Below are positions 1 through 11,835 of a stretch of 64,000 nt of DNA, piece by piece. The notes beneath the pieces were generated by a model. It was not told the DNA's origin. It saw nothing but the letters and a program-made list of their open reading frames with translations, and did not search any database. Each line of letters begins with the position of its first letter. Within the stretch, counting starts at the first letter, position 1. The stretch spans positions 34,916 to 98,915 of the forward strand of contig RWJK01001798.1 in NCBI GenBank assembly GCA_004335835.1, given 5' to 3'. The position numbers and the translations under genes were made by a program. The stretch is from Scenedesmus sp. ARA3. Lineage: Eukaryota > Chlorophyta > Chlorophyceae > Sphaeropleales > Scenedesmaceae.

Positions 1-1240
1 GCACAGCGAAGGAGGAGGGGGCCCGCTGCAAACCCAGCCGGGGGAATCCAACCACCACACACACGCAGTAACACAATCAGCTGGACAGAATCAGAGTCCA
101 CAGCCACTGCTGCGCAGGGCAGCACGCAACAGGGGCCTTTTGGTACGTAATGGTGCGGCCCTGGAGAGGATGACACTGCGCGCATGCAGCAGCTAGCAGC
201 AATGCATCCGCCGCAGTGCATCGTGCTGTGAAGACCGTGCTAGGGGTGATGAAACATGCAGGCAGGCAGTGCTAGCTGCGGGCAACACACCACAGGTATG
301 CAGCAGCACATCATGCAGCAAGCCAGCTGGCTAATGCCAGCAACAAACATCCTGCACGGCAGCAGAAGGGAACCAGGCGCTGTCTCTCTGCCTGCAGCAC
401 TCTTTCAGCTGCTTCGCAGTACATGTGTATGTATGTAGGCTGATGCTTGGACGCGGTATGTATATGATGATGATGATAATGTGCGCTGGCCAAACCCAAC
501 CAGGTGCTGCAACGCAACAGGAAGCTGGATAGCCACCATGCTGACATGCCTGTTGCACAGGCACGTGCTGGCTTGCTGCGCCAGCAAGCAAACAGCAGCA
601 GCATAACACAAAGCCTAGCCGCATTGAATGGTGGCTGCTACAACAACCTTTTGAGAGCATGAAAGCTCACACACTGCAGGACCAATCAATGAGCACTGCA
701 TGCTCGTGCACCTCCCACAAGGCAACTCGCGTGTGTCAGTGCGGCTAAATACAAGGCCTTTGCAGGATGTGCATTGGCGTCAGCCACAGCATGCACAGGT
801 GCGCAGTGCAAGCATGAGTACAGCTGCCGCTTGCAGCACAGACGGTTTGAATGAAATTGCTGCTCGGCGGCAACTCAAAGCGGCACCACGCAAAAACGCA
901 GCCGCACACAGAAGCAACTAGTCCACAGGAGGCACCTGTACAATCATCAGATGCCATCCCCGGTCCTCAAGGGGTACAGAGGCACCATGCCATGTGCTAA
1001 CTTAGACAACCTGCACCGCAATAGCTTAACACTCAACCGCCGGTTTGCACGCCGGGCAAGTCGCTGCAACAACAACACAACTCCTCACAGGCTCACAGTC
1101 TTGCCAAGTTTGAAGTGAAATCATCACCCGCTGCAAACACAACATGCAGGGCCCGACTGCGCAGGGCGTCTGCTCCTCCTGCTCAACCAGCAGCAGTGCT
1201 GTGGGAAATCGCAACAACATCATTTTGTGTGACTCTGTGA
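1..1240. other. Gene-free stretch
   Basis: I see no supportable gene. The short open frames on both strands are low-complexity (Ala, Gln, Cys, His rich, from GCA/CAG/CAC-rich sequence), have no splice-phase partners and resemble no family I know. It lies downstream of the stop of the minus-strand secreted-protein gene ending at 1961 and may hold part of its 3' flank. Confidence 0.5.
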
Positions 1241-1267
1241 GGCTTGTATGCTGCTGCAGGACACAGA

Positions 1268-1790
1268 AAGAAGGATGCCAGGACAGCAGGCAGTACAACG
1301 GCAGCAACTGCCAGGTCAACAGGCAGTGCACTGCACGCGCTGCCAAGAAAGCAGGCAGTACAAGGCTTCCTGCTGCTGGTGCTGCTGCCAGGTAAGCAGG
1401 CTGTACACTGCACGCACTGCCAGGCAAGCAGGCAGTAAAAAGCTCCCTGCTGCTGCTGCTGCTGCCAAGCCAGCAGGCAGTACACTGGATGCGCTGCTAG
1501 GCAAGCAGGCAGTACAAATCTCCCTGCTGCTGCTGCTGCCAAGCCAGCAGGCAGTACACTGCACGGGCTGCCAAGCAAGCAGGCAGTACAAGGTTTCCTG
1601 CTGCTGGTGCTGCTGCCAGGTAAACAGGCTGTACACTGCACGCACTGCCAGGCAAGCAGGCAGTACAAAGCTCCCTGCTGCTGCTGCTGCTGCCAAGCCA
1701 GTAGGCAGTACACTGCACGCGCTGCCAGGCAAGCAGGCAGAACGAATCTCCCTGCTGCTGCTGCTGCTGCCGCCAGGGCACCAGGCAGTA
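1268..1790. repeat. Minisatellite, about 76-bp unit with 228-bp higher-order period
   Basis: About seven degenerate copies of a unit combining a CTG tract (ctgctgctgctgcc), an AAGCAGGCAGTACA word and a CACTGCACGCNCTGCC word. Two near-identical segments start near 1366 and 1594, 228 bp apart, which is three base units. Because 228 is divisible by three and the array has few stops, several long overlapping frames stay open on both strands. These are Cys/Leu/Ala-rich shadows and not genes. Confidence 0.8.
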
Positions 1791-1960
1791 CACAAAATGC
1801 TCCTAAGGCACACGCTCTCATCCTTTCCGTGCTGCAGCGAGCTCACACTGCACCGCCAGAACCTCAAAGCGCAAAGAAGCGCCTCCGCAACGGCAGAGAA
1901 CTTCCAACTGTGAACTTTGCGCTCCAGCAACACACATCACCGTGAACTTTCACCACGAAC

Positions 1961-4900
1961 TTAGCAGCTCACGGTGAAGTCCAGGCTGCCAGTTGCCACG
2001 CCGCCTGCAGTGTCTGAAGGCGCAGCCTTCGCTTGGCTCGTGAAGCTGTAGTCAACGGTAGCGTCACCACACACAACACCCGAAAACTGCGCCTCATACG
2101 AATACAGGAAGGACGACGCACACACCGGGGCCGTTGGCAGTGGATTGACCTCGTTCTGCTTGCGAACAGATGCAGGAGGCTTGTCGAACGGCCCTCCGGT
2201 GACACCTAGCGAATCTGTGAGCACCGCGCAGCGCCCCAAAGTGCGGCGGCCACTGGAATTGCTGGGGTCATATACCACTGCCTTAGCTGTGTGTGGCCAG
2301 GCCTGGTCTGCTGCTGCATACATGAGTGGCAGTACTAGGCCTGGTGCCACTGGCAGCTTGTCAGCTTGGAAGCGGCAGCTGAATGCGCCTTCGGTGACAT
2401 TGGGGTTGCAGGAAGGTGTGATTTGGATTGGCACGCAGGAGTCTTCTGTGCACAGCGGCATCAGCACAATCTGCAGTAGCACAGGCAATTGATGCGTGCG
2501 CAGCGGCAGCAGAAGAGGTTGCGGTGAGACGGTGGGTGGCGAGTGTACGTTGGTAGCAGTGCGCTTTCGACAGCAGGGCACAGGCAAGCAATGCTAATGC
2601 TGGCCAGCAACAGCAGCAGTGTGCCAACAACTGTCATCTGCACGGCAACACGCAGAGCCTAACACCACGCAGGAATGTGTATGTTACATTGTGCTTCTGC
2701 AAAGTATGCTTGCTGCAACCCCATACACAACTCACCCTGGACCTTTCAGACACTGCAGTGTGCCAACAACCCTCAAACACAGTGCACTCAAGCCTCATGA
2801 GCTGCAAGGCACAAAATCTGAGCCCAACTTAGGGCAGCAACTCACCCTGGACCTTCCAAACAACGGCTTGCGGCTGCCGGTGTTGACGCTGCCAGTGCCC
2901 CCCACCGACACCTGCTGCCCTGTCTTCAACTGCCGCGAAAACAGCACCGTGACATTCACTGTGTTGTCGCTGCCAGTCACATACTTAAAGGCGCCATCAA
3001 TCGGCGGCGTCGCCTGCTTCTTGACGCTCCATTGCATTAGCCGAGTCTTGTAGGACCTGACTAAGCTGAGGGAGGCTGCCTCAGGTGCCGCGCCGCTGCA
3101 GCCTGTGACCTCGATATCGACTGCTGCGGAGGCTGTGACAATTGGAGCTGTGGTGTCTGCAGACTGCATGATGGCAGCAGCAGCCAGGAACTACACAAGC
3201 ACACCGAAGCAGGGATGCGGGCAGGGAAGCAGTTGCAGGGAAGGAGGGCAAGTAAGGGTTAGGTGAGCAGGCACAGATAGCAAAAGCATAGACGGGGCAG
3301 GTGCTGAGCTCAGGCTGCATGCGAACCAGGTCATTGTGACATGATGGATCTGTATCCCCTGCTGTCGCAGCTACCACCTGCTGGGGCAGCTGCTGAGCTG
3401 GGGTTCTGTCAGAACCAGGTCGATGTGACACGCCAGATACGGCTGCACCGTTGCGGCAGCTGGCCAGTGCCTGCCATACACAGCTGCTGATGCTTAATAA
3501 GAGCTCACCGCTACTACAGCTGCAGCATGCTGCACAAACCAACCACCTGTAGGTGAAGCAAAGCAACTCACCGGGTAAGTACCGCAGGGCGCCTCAGTAG
3601 CACCGATAGTGTACAGCACCTGTGTGCGGCCAGTCTGGCACACCTCATTTTGCAGTAGCTCGCCCCCTCCTGCCATGACCCTGCCATCAGGTACCAGCGT
3701 ACTTGCACCCAGCCCTGTCACCAGCTGAGCACAGCCTTCTGTCACCCCATTTGACAGCAGCGATTGCACTCCCTTGCCTGCACTTTGAATCGCATCTGGC
3801 ACATCTACTGCTGTGATCGTAGCCACAACTTGGCCGCCCAGTTTCGCCTTCAACTCATAGCTGCAGGTGGCAGTTGCGCCAGGCGCAACCTCCAGTAGGT
3901 TGTTGGAGCTGGCTTCACCCACAGAGCATGAGCCCGCGATCTGTGCGACGGTGTTGGAGTCACCAGACAGCTGGTCGATGAGCTCAACAGTGACGCTGTC
4001 AACTTTGAGGGGTGTGCTGCCGCCGTTGACGATGCGGACGTCACCGGAGTAACCCGTCATCTGCATGACGCGGCAGCAGCAGCAGCAGCAGCAGGTGGCG
4101 GCTTGAGTGCGGTGGACAGCTGAACAGCAACATGAAGCAGTCCAGCAACTTGAACACATAAATGGCTGATGATGACTGCAGAGTAGTTGTGCCCGCTTTT
4201 AAAACCGACTTCCTGCAAGCAGTGACAAGCAATGCGCACACGCACAGCTCCCAATCCTTCAACACAATCGCATTGCGCTGGAATAGCATCATGTGTCAGG
4301 CTTCACAAACTCACCGTCTCCACAGAACGCGAGTGCACCACATCAAACTTCAGGTCCACGCTCCCATCAGCAGGCTTTGTGACCTTGTTGCCTGTCAGCC
4401 CATTAGGGTTGAGCCGCAGTGTCCACACCACGTTCTCCACCGGCTTAGTGTTAACGTCACCCAAAGTAACAGTTACACCACCGCCAGTTTCACCAGCAGG
4501 CACAGGGGCCGAGGCAGCGCTGCCGCCATTGTTGCTGTCGAGCAAGGAGCCGCCGCAGGTGACGTTGATGGTGGCAATAGCGACAGCAGAGTGTGGCGGG
4601 ATCTTGCCTGTCTCATCCTCCATGACCATGGCTGTCCCCAGCACCTGTTGTAGTGATGTTAATAGCAGCAGCAGCAGCAGCAGCAGCATCAGCATCAGCA
4701 GTAGCAGTAGCAGCAGCGCTCAACAAGCAGCAAGCACGTCAAGCACACCCTGCCATGCCAAGCACTGTCACTCCGCTGTTCTGCACTGCAACCCAAATTT
4801 ACAGCCGGTTGCACAGCAGGCTAGTGCAGTCAGCCACAGCAAGCACAGCACACAGCACTCCGTAGCAGCAGCTGCAGCTGCATTTTATCATTCTTTTCTG

Positions 4901-7900
4901 CATGCACACCATGCAGGCGGCGTGCTGCAGATGCCATGTTGCTGATGCATACTCACCAGCTGCTGCAGGCAGCTGAGTGGCAGGTTGGAGTTGCACGCCA
5001 CATCAAACAAACACATACATGCGTGCAATCTAACACATGCAAGCTGTATGCTGCCACTCTTGCTCACCAGCTGCGTGCCACAGCTGAGTGGCAGGTTGGG
5101 GTTGTACGCCACATCAAACCCAAACTGCGTTGTGCCGCACACACGCACGCCCTGCCCATCCACCCTCAGCGGAGTAGCCCCCACATCATTGCTCTTCACA
5201 AGCCCCATGCCCTCATTAGCAGCAAATGACATGTTGACCGAGGCGCAGAGCCCGCTTGCTGCGCTGACGTCAGCGTTTGAAAAGTCAAACGGCGCCTGCG
5301 CGTCTGCGTTTGACCGCACTGGGGTGTCAGGGTACGCCACCTCAACATCGAGGGACCCTGGGGTAGGCCCCAGACTGTACAGCAGCGCAAAGGTGCACTT
5401 CACGGTTGACCGGGGGTCCAGCCCAGCATTGGGGTACGCGCAGCTTGCAGGAACTTTCGCACTGCCGAGCAGCACGTTGACGCTGGAGATTGGCAGGATC
5501 TTGTCGTAAGTGTTTTGCAGCGTAATCTCGCCCTCGATTATGTACTTGACCGGCGGGCCCTCCTCAGCATCACCCCGCGTTGCGATTACTGTGTATTTGG
5601 CGCTGGCGCTACTGCCCATGACGACGGACTGGGACGCAGGCTCGACTGCAGCGCTGACGTCCCACCCAAACGCGCCTTGGATCTTGGTGCTTGTCACGCG
5701 GATGGTTGTAACAGGCGTCATGCGGTTGACGCCTCGGTATCCTGGCCCCAGGTCAGCTGGGCTAGGAGATGGAACAATGTTGGTGTCCTGCTTGACCTCA
5801 AGTGGCGGGCAGTTGGTTGGGGTGGCGGTGACTGAGATCTGTGTGCTGGTGCCGCCTCCTGTTGAGCCCTGCGTCCATGCACCTGAGTTTTGCATCGACA
5901 GCTGCGACGTGCAGGTGGCCTGCAGCAAGGCAACGGAAGGAAAAGAAGCACACCCGTGCACAAGTAAGTCCATGGAGGGAGCAGCGGCAGCAGGTTGGAG
6001 GGCGGGACACTGGTTGCTGCTGGCAGCACAGAGCTAGCTGGTGTGTACAGTTCCCACCAGCTGCCTGTGCACCTCCTAACAGCAGCACAGCATGCAAAGC
6101 AGCACACACACGCACACACCAGGCTCCCTTACCGTCACGGCATTGCCGCAGTCGCCTGGCTGGTCGCCGCTGCCAGTCCATGTGCCGCCGATTGCAATGG
6201 AGGCATCTTGATCAGGGATAGGCGCATTGTTGTCATTGCCGCAGATGCGCACGCCGCCGCCAGTCGGCCCGCCAGTCATGCGAGCCTGCCAGCGAGGCGA
6301 GCCGCCGGTGGGTGAACTGCAGAACATGCTCCACTGCACGCAGTCGTTGATGCGCACCCACTGCTTCGGCGCTGCAAAATTCAGCACCTGGTCGTTGCGG
6401 ATCGTCTCGATGTTCCAGTAGTTCTGCGCGTAGATCCTGCAGGGTTGCGTCATATCAGCGCCCCAGACCCCGGGGATCTGCTGGTTCACCGGGCAGTTAA
6501 TCGTGCCCCTTGCAGGAATGACAAACCCTACGCCTAAACCGCCGACCCCCGATACGCCACACTGGATGACGAATGTGGTGGTCCAGGGGCATTGGATCTG
6601 CAGGGCCTGAACCCAGACTGGTGCGTTTTCCGGGTTTGTGAGCTGCATCTCACCGGTCAGCAGGAATGTAGCGCTTGTCACGGTGCGCTGGAAGACTGCA
6701 CGGGCAGGCACGACTGCGCTGGCGCCCCAGTTGACTTGTGGAGACGTAGCGCCGGTTGCTTGGATGGAGTGAGTCCAGGAGTAAGTGATGTCGGTGCGCG
6801 TGAAGGGGTTGTTGAAGACAAGACCCAAGGGAAGGTTGCAGCCCTTGACTTGAAGCGGGACTGACACACTTTGCGATTGCAGCGTGCCGCCGCCGTTGTC
6901 AGGTGACAGGGTGACGGTGTTGGTGATCTGCAGCAGGTGCAGCAGCAGGCCAACACACAATGTAAAGGACGCAGCAGAGTGAGGAAGGCAGCACGCCATC
7001 TGCCCTGATGGTTGCGGCAGACCAGCACACAGTGTAAGGACACAGCAGGGAAAGGAAGTCAGCACGCCATCTGCCCGGGTCAGCCAGCAACATGCATGCT
7101 GTACTAGCAGGAGCTAGGCGCGTCGTCACATGTTAGTCACATCATGCAGCTCAGGTGCACACGCTGCTGGCTATTCTGCGCCTGAATGCAACTGGTGCCC
7201 GACTGTGGCTCACCGGCTGCGGCTGGTTGAGGCAGAACTGGACGCCGCTGACAGTCACAGTCCACCTGGCTGACCAGCCGCCATCGCTGGCCCGCACTGT
7301 AGCGCCGCTGCTGCTGCCAGAGCTCGTCACAACAGTAGGCATAGTGCCCTCCAGCGTTGCAGTGCTGGCAGAAGGCTGCATGACGAGCCATGGTGAGATG
7401 GTCATGCTGCTCCAGTCTGGATAGGTCAGCTTCTGATTAATGGTAGCAGTCTCGCCGACTGCTTTGGAGGGGTTGACGTAGGTGATAGTGCCTGTTCCGG
7501 CTGAGCAGCTGCCGACTTCAACAGGTGCCCCACCCGCTGCTGGTGTCCAGAATGCCGAGACTGTCACGAGGGTCGGCTGTGCTGTAACTGAGTTGATCGT
7601 CATTGTGAATGGGATGCTGGAACAGCCGGTATCCAGTGATGGCTGCACACAGGTGGGAGATGATGATCCCACCCGCGCTGCTGGCACAAATGTGCTTTGG
7701 CCATCCACTGTAATGCGCAGCTGCACCAACTGGCCTGTTGTGCTGCTGACGTCGCATGGGCCTGTGCCGTTGCTGCCGATGACGCTGACGGTGCCCTTTA
7801 TGACGACAGAGTTGGTCTCCTGCGAGACCGACGCTGCTGATGTGAATGTTAGCACCACATCATCGCCGCGGTTGATCTGCAGGGCAGCAAGGCAGGCAGC

Positions 7901-8464
7901 AGGAACACAATACTTTGGGTTGGGTGCTGCTGCAGCCAGCATCAGGAGCGGCGACTTGCCGCTGCTGCTGCTGCTGTTGCTAGACCGAACTGCTTGCAGA
8001 CGACGCATGCAGCGGTTAGTGCATCAGGTTGATGGCTGCAGTGTACAGCGACTGCTGCATGTGCAATTGTCATGCCCTGTACGTGTGAGTGCATCAGCAG
8101 TCCTGCTGCAGCAGAGGCTTGGCAGCAGGCGGATGCAGTCCCTGTTACTGCTTGTCCTGCTGCTGCTGCCGCAGCAGATCATATCACTGCTCATGATCTT
8201 TATGCAACCAACGCATGGCGGCGGCGTGTGTGGCCTTGGTAACTGTGCGGCAGGCTGTGCTGCTGTGCTGCTGCAGCTGCCTGGACACCCCTGCCAAACA
8301 GTCAGCTGTGTCTGACATGCCAGCCGCCGATTCAGGATTGGTTCAACACTTACGTTGACTGTATCAGGAGTGACTGTGAGGGTTGGCTGAGACCATGTGT
8401 AGCGCACAGATGCATCCCCAGTGACACCGGAGACCTGTACCTGGCCTGCTGCCTGCAGCACCCC
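1961..8464 (-). CDS. Large secreted/extracellular protein, eight phase-0 exons (gene A)
   Basis: Exons on the minus strand, 5' to 3': 8354-8464, 7214-7876, 6133-6927, 5068-5919, 4315-4644, 3572-4060, 2846-3163, 1961-2470 (TAA stop). Every length is a multiple of three and all seven introns are phase 0 with GTGAGx/GTAAGx donors and CAG acceptors. The product is about 1,355 residues, Ser/Thr/Gly/Val-rich with scattered Cys. It contains repeated beta-sandwich-like modules: 'YTW' or 'W-S-V' openings, then 'I-x-G-E/D-V/I-x-L-x-N', then Cys-x(n)-'L/V-x-P-G/R-x-T-x-x-C'. That style occurs in bacterial and algal surface proteins, but I cannot assign a named family. The 5' end is unresolved: an in-frame stop lies at 8516-8518 and no ATG precedes the first exon. 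A start exon may lie upstream; the residues just before 8464 (ACAVFLLLQ) look signal-peptide-like if they are coding. Cell wall or extracellular matrix is inferred. Confidence 0.72.
4952..5009 (-). repeat. Intronic copy of the 3' end of gene A exon 4, donor included
   Basis: About 58 bp repeats 5063-5121, the last codons of exon 4 plus its GTGAG donor, with few mismatches (shared words CAGCTGAGTGGCAGGTTGG and ACGCCACATCAAAC). It is in direct orientation inside intron 4, about 110 bp from the functional junction. A shorter 20-bp copy of the exon 7 donor region occurs at 2728-2748 against 2838-2858. Confidence 0.85.
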
Positions 8465-9724
8465 CTGCAACAGTAGAAACACTGCGCATGCAAGCGTGCC
8501 GGCAAAGGAATGCCGTTAAGGGTTCAAGTCATTGCATGTTTGCGGGTTGCTTCGGCATTGAGCAGTGAGCTGCCGTGGCCAGTTTCCAGGCAGGAAGCTC
8601 ATGTATCGCAAGCCACATACAACCCGATCAAAGCACATCCACAATGCTTTTGAACAGTTTCTTTATATCTTTTGGAATATCAGCAGCTGTTGCAGCCCAC
8701 CACCCCACCAGAACAAGCCACAGCTGATGGGGCTTGCTGGTCCGCGTGACCACGAGCACCGCCCCGGTTGTTCTCCTTACCTGCTGCAATGGATAACCAC
8801 AGCCTTAGTGGCAGGCCGGCCTGCTTTGCCCGTGCAGGCATCGGCACGGCCAAAGTGTGTGCAAGATACCAGGATGCTGAAGACTGCAACTAAGTTCCGG
8901 TTTGTAGCACAAAAGTCAGTATATATTATTTCACGGCACGATTGTAGGATCGTATCAAGTCGGTGCAGTGGCGAATACTGTTGGTTTCTTGGTTCACGCG
9001 ATACATGCAGTGCACTCTCGGTACATAGCTTTGATACAAAGACTGTCGTTGAGCAGATGTCCAAGCGCCCAGGTACTGGTCAAGCCAAGTGACCAGCAGT
9101 GACAGTGTTGGATTAGCAAAGACCTGCCGGCAGCAGTGACGTTTTCAGACGTACACAACATCAAATCACTACTTATCGGTGTTTGTAAAAACTGACAGCT
9201 GCTGAAGGCACATGACACAGGATGAAATTTGAGGCAGCGGAAGGTATGAATGCCGGTGACACCATCAGCAGAAGAGCTTCGGCTTCCACAAGCATCCAAA
9301 CTATACCAGAGCATCCACAAAAACATCTCAAAGTAAACTGTGCTCATACATGAAATGCGTCGCCAGCGATACCTGGTGTAGTGGGATCTGAGGAGTCTTA
9401 GATTGAAGAGGAGCAGCAGCTGGAAGGGGACCACCCTGCGAGTGGAACCCGAGAAACTACGACCTGAACACGACGTCGCATCCGCACAATACCCAACATT
9501 GCATCTACAGCTCTGCCGCAAACATGCATCAGCTGTTGCATCAAACGCTGTACCCGTACTGCCCGGTACTGCCCCTTGCCATGGCGGCCTTGACTGGAGG
9601 GAGCCCAGCCTGGCAGGAGTCGACATGCCCGCCACTCATATGTTGACAATGGGAACGTCATTGAAGTTCATGCAAGGGATAAAATCCACCAGATGTACAA
9701 TGCAGGAGCGCTGCAACCATTCCA

Positions 9725-9762
<38 letters not shown>
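9725..9762. repeat. (ATG/GAT)n microsatellite between 14-bp direct repeats
   Basis: About twelve GAT triplets. The word AACCATTCCAGATG occurs immediately on both sides (about 9716-9729 and 9763-9776), so the tract sits inside a short direct duplication. The poly-Met and poly-His frames it opens are artefacts. Confidence 0.9.
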
Positions 9763-9764
<2 letters not shown>

Positions 9765-10671
9765 CATTCCAGATGCTGCGCCCTGCCAATTCATTGCAAT
9801 CATCGCTCTCACGGCGAGTGCATGCAGATGCTGCCTGCACAGTGTAACGCAGTGGCCAGCTGTGCATTGCAAGACAAGCAATCAAACATGACAGACCTGC
9901 GTGCCATGCCTGCATGCAATGCTTCTGTTGCTGGTGCTTGCAGGATACCTCGGATGCCATGCATGCTGCGGACAGCCTGAGCGCATGCATCAAAGCAATG
10001 AGTAAGCTTGCCTATGCAGGCGCCTTGCTGCACCTGCTGTCTGCAAGGAAACACGGCAGCATCTCAAAACGCACAGGCACGCCGTAGCAAGGCCACGATG
10101 CTTATAGCCAAGTGTATCAGCCACTGTTGGCGCTCTACACAAATACCGCAACGTCGCTTGTGCAAATCTTGCTGCAATGGCGCATGCAGGAGCTCATTTA
10201 GATCGTTGCAATTGTACGCATGCAACTTGCAAACTCGCTGTCAACAGCGCTGCATCCCTGCAATCATGTGCATGTGCAACCCATGTTGTGTCAACCCACT
10301 ACCCGCACGCACACAGGCTCCGCTGCACACAGACGCTGCACATGGAGTTACCGCAAACATCGTTGACAAGTGAACAGCGCCATATCCACAGAAGGGGCTT
10401 CCTGGGCAAAAAACACTTGCAGAACATGGCCGATGTCCACAGTGCCTGGCTGAGGCTGCTTCACAGCACTGTTGCAGTGGCTGCATGTCAAGTTGCGCCA
10501 TGCAAGGTATACAGTGCTCAGCCGTTGACATTTGCTGTTGGTCACCAAGCGGGGCCCCTGATGCTCTCTGACCTGAAGCATTCGTGCCCTGCTACGTGAT
10601 CAGCCCCACTGATCCATACTATGGTATCCTTACTATGATAGTACTGACTGTCAACAAGACGCCAGTGCAAC

Positions 10672-11097
10672 TTGGTGGACGGCACAGCATCTGAGGGTGC
10701 TGTGCGGCCAGTCTTACAGTTTAATGAGAACATCACATCCAAGAGGATTGAGGAGTTCAACCAGGCCATGCATGCATTGCTGCTGCCAAATATGCAACTC
10801 CCAACTCCCTCAACCACCTGCCACACCTGTCAGTGCGCCAGAGGGTATGCATGCTTCAGCACAATCGATGAAGGGCAGGCTGGGAATTTTGTTGGCCACG
10901 AACGCAGTGCAAGGATACGCGAGCTAGGCAGCACAGGCTGCTGCTGCATAATCAACCCAGGAAAAAGCTCGCCATCACCACTGACAGCATGCATGATGGG
11001 CAGCGCATCCGGGGCACGGATAGTGACGATCAGCGTATGTGCAGTACAATGCGACAGGCGAAGATGGCAAGTGATCGCAGGTTCCCGGCGACGGTGA
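10672..11097 (+). other. Possible coding fragment, unrecognised
   Basis: A 141-codon open frame. Its first 45 or so residues have balanced composition (for example GAVRPVLQFNENITSKRIEE), unlike the surrounding low-complexity frames, and then become Cys/Ser-rich. I find no signal peptide, no splice-matched neighbour and no family I recognise. It could be an exon or relic of a transposon or gene, or chance. Confidence 0.2.
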
Positions 11098-11315
11098 CCG
11101 GGTTTGGGTCTTGGCTGTGCCTGCACAGGCAGACCTTATAGCCAGCGCCACCGCCTTGGGTCTTCATTCTTCGGCTATATTTTTCTCGCACCCATTTATC
11201 CAAAGCGATTATTCATAGTCTAATTAGACCACGCTGACTCTAGACTCCGGAGCTACCAAAATACACCTTCTGCAGCCGTAGCTGGTGTCAAAGCAACGAG
11301 GAGAACATTAAAAGT

Positions 11316-11385
11316 CGTCAGAGCAACTGAGATGGCAGGTGCGAGTCGTGATGAGTCCGCCCGAAACGCTTGTATGCGTCAGAGC
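11316..11385 (+). ncRNA. Hammerhead-ribozyme-like motif, probably degenerate
   Basis: In order: TGATGAG (about 11349-11355), a very short spacer, CGAAAC (about 11362-11367), then a stem ACGC/GCGT closing the loop TTGTAT, then GTC as in the cleavage-site triplet. This is the core order of a type I hammerhead (CUGAUGA, stem II, GAAA, stem III, GUC). Against activity: the residue matching C3 of the core is G, stem II is hardly formed, and no convincing proximal stem I is seen. The 9-mer CGTCAGAGC occurs twice, about 61 bp apart, flanking the motif. It lies about 450 bp upstream of the gene B start codon. Confidence 0.25.
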
Positions 11386-11835
11386 TTTCAGCGCTCAGCA
11401 CAGCAGTGAATTGGCTAGATAAGCAGATGGTTGCTTCTTTCCTGGGCTGTCGTTCTTGCCGAGGGCACAGATGGGACAGGCTAGCGCCAAGCTAACCGCC
11501 TTCACAGCTGGCCGTGGCTGATCTTGACGCATCTAGGCCTCACGCCACATGATCATATGCCAAGTGTTGATGCCTCTGCTTGTGCACAGCTGGAAGCAGC
11601 TGTGGTGCTGTGATGGCTTTCATGGTCGGGCGTGTCCGGCGCTTAGCGTTGAATCACCTCAACATCATTCGCACGACTGTGCTGCACATTCAGCAGATGT
11701 CTGTGTGACTGATTAGTCTAACATGAATAGGCCTATGAGCGCGGCGCATGCGTGCCCCATTGTGGTGGCTGCTGACTGCCCTGCACCTGTTGTTCTGCTG
11801 TCCTTCCTCCTGCAGGCCACTACCACGCAGCAGCA

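Larger units (their letters stand above)
8465..11310. other. Non-coding or unassigned interval between genes A and B
   Basis: No gene could be built here. Open frames on both strands are short, Cys/His/Ala-rich and without phase-matched neighbours. The interval may hold the 5' exon and promoter of gene A (minus) and upstream sequence of gene B (plus). One frame at 10672-11097 has a more protein-like start and is listed separately. Confidence 0.4.

Noticed and set aside
1183..1933. Three overlapping 200-codon frames on both strands
   Set aside because: They are products of the 228-bp-period minisatellite; composition is only Cys/Leu/Ala/Gln.
2461..2643. Minus-strand frame starting with a signal-peptide-like sequence (MQMTVVGTLLLLLASISIAC)
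   Set aside because: It lies in intron 7 of gene A. The Leu run comes from a CTG tract before the exon 8 acceptor, and the frame turns Cys/Arg-rich without a partner exon.
9636..9993. Poly-His, poly-Ser and poly-Met frames
   Set aside because: They are translations of the GAT microsatellite.
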